A stretch of DNA of 64,000 nt from Falsarthrobacter nasiphocae (lineage in GTDB: Bacteria; Actinomycetota; Actinomycetes; Actinomycetales; Micrococcaceae): positions 1,322,965-1,386,964 of the forward strand of contig NZ_JAVDUI010000001.1 of the NCBI RefSeq assembly GCF_031456275.1, read 5' to 3'. The translations under genes were made by a program, and so were the position numbers. Positions 1-8,534 of this stretch are shown piece by piece. Under the pieces are notes generated by a model. It searched no databases and was not told the origin of the DNA. It saw only the letters and a list, made by a program, of their open reading frames with translations. The stretch's first letter is position 1, and every line of letters begins with the position of its first letter.

Positions 1-2
1 TC

Positions 3-935
3 GCCGCCTGGACGCCCCAGGCCGTGCCGGTCGCGGCGCTCGTCATCGCGGCCCTGTGCTGGGTGGCCAGCGCGGTGATCCCGTGGCGGGCGGGACTCGT
101 CAGCCGCGTGCTCTCGCTCGTCCCGCTCGTTGTCTGCGCGTGGTCTCTCATCATCGGCACGTGGACCATGGACGTGAGGATCTGGATCGCTGCGGGTGCC
201 GTCCTGCTCACCCAGCTCGCCCGGGAGGCCAGCCGCCGCTCAGCGCGCAGCGCCGTCGCCATCCTTGCAGTGGCGCTCTTTACGGGGGCCGCGTGGATGC
301 TCGCGCTCCAGCTGACACCGCGCCTCGGGGACGCCGCCGCTGTGGCGGGTTCGGTCTCGGTGGTGCTCCTCGGTCTTGTTCCCCGCTGGGCCCTCGGCCT
401 CGCCGGCCTCAACTCGCTCGACGATCGCCGCGCCCGGTCAGCGGAAGTCACCCGGCTCTCCGTGACGACGTCACTCGCGGCGGCCCACCGGATCCTTCAG
501 TCCTCCTTCGTCTGGATCGGCGCCTCTGTCGCCCTCGCCTCGGTGCTGCTCGACGACGGCGGGCCCAGCCCCGCTTGGCACATCTCCCTCCTCGCGGCAT
601 GGGCGCTCGTCCTGCTGCTGCGTCTGCGCCACTTCCCGCTCGTTGTCCAGCGAGTCGTGCTGGGAGCTGCCGCAGGCGTCGTCGTCGTCTCCCTCTTCGC
701 CGCGCTCGCAGCGGTCCTCCGCAACCCGGTGTGGACGGCGGTGGGGGCTGGAGTGTTCCTCCTTGCCGCCCTCGCGCTCCTCGGCAGTGTGGCGATCCGC
801 CTGCCGGAGCATATCCAGGCCCGCCAGCGCATGCTCGCAGACCGCGCCGAGGCGCTGATTGCGCTGTCCATGATCCCCATCCTCATCGGGGGCTTCGACG
901 TGTACGCGTCCCTCGTGACCACGTTCCAGAAGTAG
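3..935 (+). CDS. eccD: type VII secretion integral membrane protein EccD (5' truncated)
   Basis: The frame is open from base 3 with no stop upstream, so the true start lies before the window; about 310 C-terminal residues are visible. They form a series of hydrophobic segments consistent with roughly eight to ten membrane spans, and include a polar stretch after L-V-P-R-W-A-L-G-L-A-G-L that resembles the middle of the EccD multi-span channel. In the ESX family EccD has about 11 spans and forms the inner-membrane pore with EccB and EccC; the N-terminal ubiquitin-like domain would be upstream. Fifteen bases separate it from the MinD-like gene, and eccC follows, which is the main support. The family call rests on membrane topology and on that context rather than on a diagnostic motif. 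Confidence 0.75.
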   Translation, partial: AAWTPQAVPVAALVIAALCWVASAVIPWRAGLVSRVLSLVPLVVCAWSLIIGTWTMDVRIWIAAGAVLLTQLAREASRRSARSAVAILAVALFTGAAWMLALQLTPRLGDAAAVAGSVSVVLLGLVPRWALGLAGLNSLDDRRARSAEVTRLSVTTSLAAAHRILQSSFVWIGASVALASVLLDDGGPSPAWHISLLAAWALVLLLRLRHFPLVVQRVVLGAAAGVVVVSLFAALAAVLRNPVWTAVGAGVFLLAALALLGSVAIRLPEHIQARQRMLADRAEALIALSMIPILIGGFDVYASLVTTFQK

Positions 936-950
936 GAAAGGACCCCCACG

Positions 951-1880
951 ATGGCCTCACGACGAGCCGGTGACCGCTCTTTCCTCCAGGCCAGTGCGAC
1001 CTCCCTCGCGGAGGCGGACGAGCCCCGCTGGGCCCGTTACGGACGCCTGGCCCTCACAGCCGGGCGCGCCGCCATCCATGACGCCTACCCCTCCGAGCTG
1101 GCCCGCACGGTCCAGGGCGCACAGCAGCCCGTCTCCACCGGGCGGCGCATCGCTGTCATCTCGGCCGGCGGAGGGGCCGGCGCATCCACGGCAGCCTCAC
1201 TGGTGGCCTTGGCCCTCGCCGAGGTCCGGCGCGATGCCGTGGGGCTCGTGGACCTGGCGAGCCTGCGCTCGGGCCTCGCGCCGAGTCTGCTCCACACGGC
1301 CCACGGCGGGCCGCGTGCGAGCCTCGGGTCCCTGAGCGTCGCGGCACCCCACGGCCGCTCAGAGTTCCTCGCGGCGCTCTCAGCAGAGGAGGGGCGGCCC
1401 GTCGTGGTCGGTGCCTCGCAGCATGAGAAGCCTCTCGACGAGCGCGGGGCCACGGCCCTCGTCGCCGAGTTCTCCCGCCACTGCGCGGTGACCCTCGTCG
1501 AGTGCCCGCCGGGGATCGACGACGAGCGGACTCGCGCCGTCCTTCGCCGCGCCCACACGGCCGTGCTCGTGGCGGACATGAGCGAGTCAGGCTTCCAGGA
1601 CGCTCAGGCGCTCCTCGACGCGATGCGTGAGGACGGGTTTGACCTCCCCGTGCTCCTCCTCGGGAACGAGCGCAGCGCGGGCCGCTCCTCGGTGCTGCGC
1701 CGCGCCCGCCGCACCGCCCGTGAGACCGGCGTTGCCTTCCAGGGCCTCAGGCATCAGCGGCGCTTCCGCTCCGGGCAGCCACTGTCCCTCGATGCGCTGC
1801 CGGAGCCCGTGCGGCTTGAGGTCTTCCGGATTGCCTCGACGGCGCTGACACTCGCCCGGACGGGGGCGGCGTCCTCGTGA
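951..1880 (+). CDS. degenerate MinD/ParA-like protein of the ESX locus
   Basis: This is a 309-residue soluble protein. A MinD/ParA-like Rossmann core begins near residue 66 (RRIAVISAGGGAGAST). The P-loop is degenerate: residues 71-80 read SAGGGAGAST, so both the signature lysine and the phosphate-binding lysine of the usual KGGxGKT are missing. The rest of the fold appears kept (a hydrophobic strand ending VGLVDLASL near 100, TLVECPPGIDDERT near 180-195, VLVADMSES near 205). MinD-like proteins accompany many actinobacterial ESX loci. The loss of both lysines suggests no ATP hydrolysis, perhaps a structural or regulatory role; that is inference. Its last bases GTGA overlap the eccC start, implying coupled translation. 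A GAAAGG ribosome-binding site lies before the ATG. Confidence 0.7.
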   Translation: MASRRAGDRSFLQASATSLAEADEPRWARYGRLALTAGRAAIHDAYPSELARTVQGAQQPVSTGRRIAVISAGGGAGASTAASLVALALAEVRRDAVGLVDLASLRSGLAPSLLHTAHGGPRASLGSLSVAAPHGRSEFLAALSAEEGRPVVVGASQHEKPLDERGATALVAEFSRHCAVTLVECPPGIDDERTRAVLRRAHTAVLVADMSESGFQDAQALLDAMREDGFDLPVLLLGNERSAGRSSVLRRARRTARETGVAFQGLRHQRRFRSGQPLSLDALPEPVRLEVFRIASTALTLARTGAASS

Positions 1881-4800
1881 CCTACCGCGTCGTCCATCGC
1901 CCGGCCCGCTCTACCCGCCCGCAGAAGACGGGCGAGCGCGTCTACCTTGAGCCGCCGCCGGTCCTTGACCAGACGGGCGGCAAGGTCAACTTCCTGACGA
2001 TCGTGCCGCTGCTCGGCGCGGCCACGTCGATGACCGTCATGATGCTCTTCCGAGGGTCCCCTTTTGCAGCCGTGGGCGCCATCATGATGGTGGTCACCGT
2101 CATCGCGTCGATCCTGCTCCTCTTCACGCAGCGTGGAAAAGCGCGGCGTGAGCGGCAGGTCAAGCGGGACGCCTATCTCGAGTATCTCGACGACAAGCGC
2201 CGGGAGTTCACCGAGGAGGACGCCAGGCTGCGCGCGAGCGCCAGGGTCAACAGCCCAGAGTTCGCGCTTCTGCCCAATATCGTCAGGGACCCCGCGCGCC
2301 TCTGGGAGCGTCGGCGCGGCCACAGCGACTTCCTCCGCCTTCGCCTCGGCGTCGGGGAGCGCCCGGTCCGGGACCTCGAGATTCGCACGGAAGCCCAGTC
2401 GATCGAACGGCCGGACTACTTCCTCGCCGGGGAGGCCGAGAACGTCCGCCGACGCTACAGCGTGGCGCCGGGCGTGCCGTGCGAGTTCTCGTTCCGCTCG
2501 CTCGGTGAGGTGACGGTGGTCGGCCCCCGCGAGGCGGCCTCGCCGCTGGCGCGCCAGATCATGAGCCGCGCAGCCGTCCTCCACTCCCCGGAGGACCTGT
2601 ACCTCGCCCTCGTCGTTCCCGAGCCGCGCCGACACGAGTGGGAATGGGCCGCGTCCCTCCCGCACGTCAACGCGCAGGACCGCCCTTCGCGGCTCGGTCC
2701 TCTCAAGCGCGTCTACACGAGCAGGGAGGAGATGGCCGCGGACCTGCGGGGCGAGCTCCTCAAGCGGGCCAAGCTCGCGGCTGAGGCGCGCAAGAACAGC
2801 CGGGACCTGGACCTGGACACGCTGCTCCCGGCGATGCTCGTCGTCGATCTGTCCGAGGAGGGGCCGGCCGTGGCTCTCGCGTCGCCGGACGCGCTGCTGT
2901 CCGCCGCCGACCTGGGCCTGACCTGCGTGCGATTCCTCGAGGAGCGCCTGCACGAGCCGGACCGCATCGCGGCCCGCTTCACAGTCACGGGAGCCGACGA
3001 CGGGCGGGTCTCCGCCCGCTACGAGGACCTGCGCGACGAGGAGTCCCACCCCGAACCCCTGGAGTTCATGCTCGAGGACGTCAGCCAGGCGCAGGCCCAG
3101 GCCCTGAGCCGCCTGCTTGCCCCGCTGCGTCTCGCGCCGGACTCGCTCGAGCACAACGAGAGCGTCAACTCCGAGCGCTTCACGGAGATGCTGAGTCTCA
3201 ACGAGCTCAGCCGTGGCGAGATCGAGCGCAACTGGGGCTCCCGCTCGGATGCGGACTTCCTGCGCATCCCGCTGGGGCCGGACGACGGCGGCAAGCCGCT
3301 CCTGCTCGACCTCAAGGAGTCGGCTCAGCTCGGCATGGGGCCGCACGGTCTGTGCGTCGGTGCTACGGGCTCCGGAAAGTCGGAGCTTCTGCGCACGATC
3401 GTCCTGGCTCTCATGACGACGCACTCGCCGGAGCGACTCAACATGGTGCTCGTGGACTTCAAGGGCGGCGCCACGTTCGCGCCCTTCGAGGGCGCGCCGC
3501 ATGTCAGCGGCATCATCACGAATCTCTCCGAGGAGACCTCGCTCATCGACCGCGTGCACGACTCGCTCGCCGGGGAGATCCTCCGCCGCCAGGAGGTCCT
3601 CAAGGCAGCGGGCAACATCGCCAACGTCACGGACTACGAGCTGCACCGCCGCGAGGCCAGCGCCCGCGGCGAGGAGTGGGCGCCTCTCCCGCACCTGCTG
3701 GTCATCATCGACGAGTTCGGTGAGCTCCTCACCGCACAGCCGGACTTCATCGACCTCTTCCTCTCGATCGGTCGGATCGGCCGCTCGATCGGCGTTCACC
3801 TCATGCTCTCGAGCCAGCGGATCGAGTCCGGCAAGCTGCGAGGCCTGGACACGTACCTCTCCTACCGCCTCGGCCTGCGCACCCTCTCCGAGGCCGAGTC
3901 CCGCACCGTGCTGGACACCCCGGACGCCTTCCACCTGCCGGCCATCCCCGGCTACGGATACCTCAAGGTGGATACGACCGTGTACGACCGCTTCAAGGCA
4001 GGGTTCGTCTCCGGTCCGCTGCCGTCCCAGGTCGAGGAGGAGACCGACCACAGGACGGACCGCCCCCTCGGCGTCCTTGAGGCGCCCTTCGGGGTCGGGG
4101 AGCAGCAGGCCGTCGTCGCCCGCCTTGCCGAGGACCGGCGCGCGCCGGAGGACGAGGAGCCCGAGGAGAGCGAGCGGACCACCGGCGAGACCGTCATGAG
4201 CCACCTCGTGGACATTCTCCGTGAGTTCCCACGAGCCACGAGTGAGATCTGGCTTCCGCCGCTGCCGAACGCGCTGGCGCTGGACACCGTGCTCGGGGAG
4301 CCGCAGGTCACCGCCGAGGGCTTCGCCGCCCCCACGGGTGGGGCCCTGCGCATCCCCGTGGGCCTGCTCGATGACCCGTCCAAGCAGTGGCAGGGCCAGT
4401 GGGACATCGATTTGACGCGTGCCGGCGGCAGCGTGGCCTTCATCGGCGGACCCCAGACGGGCAAGTCCACGGCGCTGCGCACGCTTGCGCTCTCAGCCGC
4501 CCTGACCCACTCGCCGTCAGAGCTCGCTCTGTACGGCGTGGACCTCAAAGGCAGCGCCCTGCTCACGCTCGAGCAGCTGCCGCACGTGGGTGGGGTCGGC
4601 GTGCGCACAGTGCGCGAGAACGTCCGCCGCACGGTCGAGGAAGTGCACGCGATGCTCATCCACCGCGAGGAGGTGTTCGAGCGCTATGGCCTCGACTCCC
4701 TGGAGACGATGCGCGAGCGGCACCGCCGTGGCGAGATCCCCGAGCTGCCGGTGGCAGACATCGTCCTGCTCATTGACGGCTACGGGCAGATCGCGGACGA

Positions 4801-5920
4801 GTTCGAGGAGATCGAGAAGCCGGTCCACGAGATCCTCGCCCGCGGGTCCGGGTACGGTGTGCACGTCGTCGCCACAGCAACCCGCTGGAACGAGATCCGG
4901 ATCGCCCAGCAGTCCTTCTTCGGCAGCAAGGTCGAGTTCCGCATGACGGAGCCGTCCGAGTCCGTGTTCGGCAAGAAGAAAGGCGAGGCGCTGCCCGTGG
5001 GCCGCCCAGGCCGGGCGCTGCAGGACGATTCGCTCATCGGCCACTTCGCCCTCCCGCGCATGGACGGCGAGGCGAGCGCGGAGGGGCTCGCGGACGCGTT
5101 CGCGGCGATCAGCCGTGAGCTCGCGGAGCATACAGACGCGTCCTGCGTGGCGCCGGTCCGCGTCCTGCCGCAGGTTCTGCCGTTTGAGCGGCTCGATCCC
5201 GCGCCCCGCGAGGGCGTCCTCCAGCTCGGGCTCGTGGAGCACGACTTCTCCACCCAGTTCGTCAGTCTCTTCGGGCGGGATCGCCACCTGCTCGTCATGG
5301 GGGACTCGCAGAGCGGAAAGACGAACTTGGTCCGCAGCGTGCTGCGCCAGCTCGTGGACGGCGCGGACCCGGACTCGCTCGTCGTCGCCCTCTTCGACCC
5401 GCGGCAGGAGCTCGACGGCGCCGTGCCGGACGAGTTTCTCGGCGGTCACGCGAAGAGCTCCATGCTCGCGCAGGGTCTCGCGGCGTCTATCGCACAGGAG
5501 CTGGAGAACCGGGTTCCGAAGGACCCCACGGCCTCCGGGCCCGTTGTCGTGCCGAAGCCGAGGATCGTGCTGGTGCTTGAGGACTACGACGTCCTCACGT
5601 CCGGGGGCACGAGCCCCCTGGCGGCTATCGCGCCGTTCGTCTCGATGGCGAGCGAGATCGGGCTGCACGTCATCATGACGCGAAAGGTCGCTGGAGCCTC
5701 TCGCGGTATGTTCGAGTCCGTGACAGCAGCTGTCCGCGAGTCTGGGGCCGCAACGTTCCTCATGGACGGAGACCGAACCGAGGGCGCGCTCGTCAACGGC
5801 GTCCGAGCCCGCCACTTCCCTCCGGGCCGCGGCCTGTTCATTCAGGGCGGCCGCGCGCCGAAGACTGTCCAAGCCGCCTATGACCCTTCCCTCGACAAGG
5901 ACGAAGAGGACTATGAGTAA
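1877..5920 (+). CDS. eccC: type VII secretion motor ATPase EccC
   Basis: At 1347 residues this is the single-chain form of EccC, the FtsK/SpoIIIE-type ATPase that recognises and drives ESX substrates. Two hydrophobic segments near residues 37-85 anchor it in the membrane. Three ATPase modules follow. Module 1 has Walker A GATGSGKS at 496-503 and Walker B with D612-E613 (VIIDEFGEL), so it looks catalytically competent. Module 2 has GGPQTGKS at 857-864 but its Walker B reads LLIDGYGQI, with Gly in place of the catalytic Glu. Module 3 has GDSQSGKT at 1142-1149 and LVLEDYDVL. This fits the known pattern in which module 1 is the active motor and modules 2-3 bind substrate or regulate. The start GTG overlaps the previous stop by 4 bases; the stop overlaps the next gene by 8 bases. 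Confidence 0.95.
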   Translation: MTYRVVHRPARSTRPQKTGERVYLEPPPVLDQTGGKVNFLTIVPLLGAATSMTVMMLFRGSPFAAVGAIMMVVTVIASILLLFTQRGKARRERQVKRDAYLEYLDDKRREFTEEDARLRASARVNSPEFALLPNIVRDPARLWERRRGHSDFLRLRLGVGERPVRDLEIRTEAQSIERPDYFLAGEAENVRRRYSVAPGVPCEFSFRSLGEVTVVGPREAASPLARQIMSRAAVLHSPEDLYLALVVPEPRRHEWEWAASLPHVNAQDRPSRLGPLKRVYTSREEMAADLRGELLKRAKLAAEARKNSRDLDLDTLLPAMLVVDLSEEGPAVALASPDALLSAADLGLTCVRFLEERLHEPDRIAARFTVTGADDGRVSARYEDLRDEESHPEPLEFMLEDVSQAQAQALSRLLAPLRLAPDSLEHNESVNSERFTEMLSLNELSRGEIERNWGSRSDADFLRIPLGPDDGGKPLLLDLKESAQLGMGPHGLCVGATGSGKSELLRTIVLALMTTHSPERLNMVLVDFKGGATFAPFEGAPHVSGIITNLSEETSLIDRVHDSLAGEILRRQEVLKAAGNIANVTDYELHRREASARGEEWAPLPHLLVIIDEFGELLTAQPDFIDLFLSIGRIGRSIGVHLMLSSQRIESGKLRGLDTYLSYRLGLRTLSEAESRTVLDTPDAFHLPAIPGYGYLKVDTTVYDRFKAGFVSGPLPSQVEEETDHRTDRPLGVLEAPFGVGEQQAVVARLAEDRRAPEDEEPEESERTTGETVMSHLVDILREFPRATSEIWLPPLPNALALDTVLGEPQVTAEGFAAPTGGALRIPVGLLDDPSKQWQGQWDIDLTRAGGSVAFIGGPQTGKSTALRTLALSAALTHSPSELALYGVDLKGSALLTLEQLPHVGGVGVRTVRENVRRTVEEVHAMLIHREEVFERYGLDSLETMRERHRRGEIPELPVADIVLLIDGYGQIADEFEEIEKPVHEILARGSGYGVHVVATATRWNEIRIAQQSFFGSKVEFRMTEPSESVFGKKKGEALPVGRPGRALQDDSLIGHFALPRMDGEASAEGLADAFAAISRELAEHTDASCVAPVRVLPQVLPFERLDPAPREGVLQLGLVEHDFSTQFVSLFGRDRHLLVMGDSQSGKTNLVRSVLRQLVDGADPDSLVVALFDPRQELDGAVPDEFLGGHAKSSMLAQGLAASIAQELENRVPKDPTASGPVVVPKPRIVLVLEDYDVLTSGGTSPLAAIAPFVSMASEIGLHVIMTRKVAGASRGMFESVTAAVRESGAATFLMDGDRTEGALVNGVRARHFPPGRGLFIQGGRAPKTVQAAYDPSLDKDEEDYE

Positions 5921-6344
5921 CCGCTACACCGTCATCACGCTCAACGAGCCGGACCCGGCGGCGCTTGCCTGGGCCGTCGCGGACATCAACCCGGACTTCT
6001 ACCTTGTGGTCAGCCAGGAGAAGCAGCAGTGGGAGGTGTACGACACCGACGACACCACCCTCCTCTTCACCGTGGACGCCGCCTACTACGTGCAGGTGCC
6101 GGGGGAGATCGCGCGGCTCTTCGGCTCGACTGCAGGGCTCAACTTCGAGCCCCTCGGCGGCGAGCAGCCCACGTACTGGATGGACGTCAACGCGGTGCGG
6201 GGAAGCGAGCGGGCGGAGGCGGCGGCGGCGAAGTTCGCGCAGCTCTGCGCACACCTCGGACTCGGGACGGCCGTGCAGCACGGGCCCGTCTTCACCCATC
6301 TCGGCGAGGCGGACGAGCTTCTTCGTCCGGAGTGGAAGGACTGA
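5913..6344 (+). CDS. hypothetical protein linked to the ESX locus
   Basis: This 143-residue soluble protein has no signal peptide or membrane span and I do not recognise its family. I chose ATG 5913 (MSNRYTVITLNEPDP) rather than an in-frame ATG at 5880, because the eccC C-terminus occupies the earlier stretch and GAAGAGGA lies just before 5913. The protein is acidic and mixed alpha/beta in character, with repeated aromatic residues (FYLVVSQEKQQWEVYDTDD). It overlaps the end of eccC by 8 bases and sits 2 bases before the next gene, so it is almost certainly co-translated with the secretion machinery. A role as secretion chaperone or cytosolic accessory factor is only a guess. Confidence 0.7.
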   Translation: MSNRYTVITLNEPDPAALAWAVADINPDFYLVVSQEKQQWEVYDTDDTTLLFTVDAAYYVQVPGEIARLFGSTAGLNFEPLGGEQPTYWMDVNAVRGSERAEAAAAKFAQLCAHLGLGTAVQHGPVFTHLGEADELLRPEWKD

Positions 6345-6346
6345 CC

Positions 6347-7396
6347 ATGAGTGAGATCAACGGCATGACGATGGGCGGCGGCGAGGCCGTGGCCGGCAGC
6401 ATTGTCCTGCGCTCTGACGCACCCCTCGTGGGCCACACGCAGTGGCTCGCGAAGGCGCTGAGCGAGGCGAAGACCAGCGGGCGCGGCTTCGTGCTGCTCA
6501 CGCCCAACACGACCAAAATCACCCGTTCCCTCTCGCGTCTTTTGAGCGAGGTGGGGGCGGGGTGGATCGTCGAGGACGGCCGCGGCGGCTGGTTCGTCGG
6601 AGACACCGGCCAGCGTGTCTCGCGCCGGCCGGACGGGATCTTCGAGGGTGAGGACAGCGTCTCCGATCATTACGCTCGCGAAGGGCTCGCGCAGGACCGC
6701 GGCGGCATCTTCCTCCGCGCCGAGGCCCTCCGTCCCCGGAGGATCACGACGACGGTCGGGCATCTCGCTGAAGCCGTCTGCACCGAGCTGACCGGCTCGG
6801 CGCCGATCGGTTGGGGCGTGCAGGAGCCTGTCACGCAGCCGTGGTCGGTCAAGGACATCAGCAGCACCTACTCCCGGGAGAAGGCCGCGGGCCACTTCCT
6901 GCACTTCGTGGGCCCTTTGGGGGAGCGGCGATTGACTGGGTCCCTTCAGATCCAGAAGCCTCGCAACGGCGTGGTGGAGCACGTCGAGGCGGCCCTGGAG
7001 CGAACAGAGCCGCTCACCCTCGATGAGCGGGTCTCGCTGGCCCACATGCTTCACGGGCAGTCCGTGCGGTGGGGGACGGCGTTCCAGCTCGTGGGCGGGG
7101 ACCCGGGCGTGGTGGCCCCGTTCTACACGGGGGCGCCGGTGCCGGCCGCGGCCGTGTTCGGCCCGGAGGCCCTCAAGGGGCACGACCCGGCTGAGGTGGT
7201 CTCGTTTGCCCGGAGCCTCGGGGCGGAGTGGTGCGAGGTCCTCGGAGACAAGCCGAAGCGGGCCAGCCTTGCCGTGATTCTCGCGGACACACCCTCAGAG
7301 ACGCGGCGGCACCCCGCCGAGATTCTCGACGAGCTCACCTCCCGCCTGGTCGGCACGCACGCCGCCGCGAACGTCGGCACGAACGCCGGCGCGTAA
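6347..7396 (+). CDS. hypothetical ESX-associated protein (possibly DUF6177-like)
   Basis: A 349-residue cytosolic protein with no clear signal or membrane segment. ATG 6347 (MSEINGMTMGGGEAVAGS) is used because it follows the previous stop by two bases and is preceded by GGAAGGA; an open frame extending upstream only overlaps the preceding gene. I do not recognise a catalytic motif. The length and conserved-looking features (KALSEAKTSGRGFVLLTPNTTKITRS near the N-terminus, a PFYTGAPVPAAAVFGP loop near 260) recall an uncharacterised actinobacterial family I associate with DUF6177, but that is memory and not a search result. As the last gene of the ESX run it probably shares its transcript. Confidence 0.65.
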   Translation: MSEINGMTMGGGEAVAGSIVLRSDAPLVGHTQWLAKALSEAKTSGRGFVLLTPNTTKITRSLSRLLSEVGAGWIVEDGRGGWFVGDTGQRVSRRPDGIFEGEDSVSDHYAREGLAQDRGGIFLRAEALRPRRITTTVGHLAEAVCTELTGSAPIGWGVQEPVTQPWSVKDISSTYSREKAAGHFLHFVGPLGERRLTGSLQIQKPRNGVVEHVEAALERTEPLTLDERVSLAHMLHGQSVRWGTAFQLVGGDPGVVAPFYTGAPVPAAAVFGPEALKGHDPAEVVSFARSLGAEWCEVLGDKPKRASLAVILADTPSETRRHPAEILDELTSRLVGTHAAANVGTNAGA

Positions 7397-7457
7397 GGCG
7401 TAGGTTGGACATGAGGGCGTTTTGGCACCCTCACCATCCCCAATCTCAGGAGGACCC

Positions 7458-8354
7458 ATGCCGCAGGACCAGCTCACCTTCCAGAACCCCGTCACGGCGT
7501 TCGAGTCCATCGAGCCGCCGAAGCAGCACCAGGAGGAGCCCGGGCTTGACCTCAAGCTCGAGCCCCAGCCGGACCGCGGCGAGACCTCGTACCGCGGGAC
7601 AGGCCGCCTGACCGGCCGCAAGGCCCTCATCACGGGCGGCGACTCAGGGATCGGCGGCGCCGTCGCCATCGCGTTCGCCCGCGAGGGCGCCGACGTCGCC
7701 ATCAACTACCTCCCGGATGAGGAGGAGGACGCCCAGGTCATCCGCAAGCACATCGAGGAGGCGGGCCGCACCGCCGTCCTCATTCCGGGCGACCTCCGCG
7801 ACCGCGACTTCTCCAGCGAGCTGCCGGGCAAGGCCGCGAAGGAGCTCGGCGGGCTCGACATCCTCGTCAACAATGCGGGCAAGCAGATCTCGGTCCCCGA
7901 GCTGGGCGAGCTGACGGACGAGCAGGTCGAGGCGACGTTCGACGTCAACATCCTCGCCATGTACCGCGTGACGCGGGCGGCGCTGGAGCACCTGACGCCC
8001 GGTTCGTCCATCATCAACACGACCAGCGTCCAGGCCTACCGCCCCTCGGGCCACCTCCTCGACTACGCGGCCACGAAGGGCGCGATCAACGCCTTCACGA
8101 AGGGCCTCGCCCAGCAGCTCGGCCCGAAGGGCATCCGTGTCAACGCCGTGGCCCCCGGCCCCGTGTGGACGGTGCTTCAGGTGACGGACGGCCAGCCCAA
8201 GGAGAAGCTGCCCAAGTTCGGCAAGGACACGTACCTGGGGCGCGCGGGCCAGCCTGTTGAGCTCGCCCCCGCGTACGTGTTCCTGGCGTCGCCGGAGTCC
8301 AGCTTCGTCCTCGGCGAGACGCTCAACGTCAACGGCGGTCAGCCCACCCCGTAG
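7458..8354 (+). CDS. SDR family oxidoreductase (general-stress YghA/YdaD type)
   Basis: This 298-residue protein is a classical short-chain dehydrogenase preceded by a hydrophilic N-terminal tail of about 45 residues rich in Gln, Pro and Glu. The cofactor site ITGGDSGIGGAVA, the NNAG motif, the serine in NTTSVQAY and the catalytic YAATK pair are all visible. The tailed architecture matches the bacterial general-stress SDR group (YghA, YdaD, YhxC). Substrate is unknown for most of that group. ATG 7458 is chosen over an upstream in-frame ATG at 7422 because an AGGAGG box sits 5 bases ahead. The gene stands 61 bases after the ESX cluster and probably has its own promoter. Confidence 0.88.
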   Translation: MPQDQLTFQNPVTAFESIEPPKQHQEEPGLDLKLEPQPDRGETSYRGTGRLTGRKALITGGDSGIGGAVAIAFAREGADVAINYLPDEEEDAQVIRKHIEEAGRTAVLIPGDLRDRDFSSELPGKAAKELGGLDILVNNAGKQISVPELGELTDEQVEATFDVNILAMYRVTRAALEHLTPGSSIINTTSVQAYRPSGHLLDYAATKGAINAFTKGLAQQLGPKGIRVNAVAPGPVWTVLQVTDGQPKEKLPKFGKDTYLGRAGQPVELAPAYVFLASPESSFVLGETLNVNGGQPTP

Positions 8355-8534
8355 GCCTCGCGGGCACGGCTGCGTCGGCGCACGGATCATGACGACGACG
8401 CAGCCGCCGCTCTCGTCCCCGCCGGCCAGCTTGTCCGGGTCCCGCGGGGACGCCGCCGCCGCAGGCTCGTCGTCGGGCGCTCCGAAGGCCCCGCCGCGTC
8501 CCACCCGTCCTCAGAGCCCAGCCCAGGAGCCGCC

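Noticed and set aside
1754-4204. Long open frame on the minus strand across eccC
   Set aside because: Antisense to a clear EccC with three P-loops; the translation is Arg/Glu/Asp-rich with no domain. Such openings are common opposite high-GC genes.
4517-5872. Minus-strand open frame inside eccC
   Set aside because: Same reason: low-complexity antisense of the second and third ATPase modules.
8390-8534. Short plus-strand open frame between the SDR and amidohydrolase genes
   Set aside because: Pro/Ser/Ala low complexity, no ribosome-binding site and it runs out of frame into the next gene; treated as intergenic.
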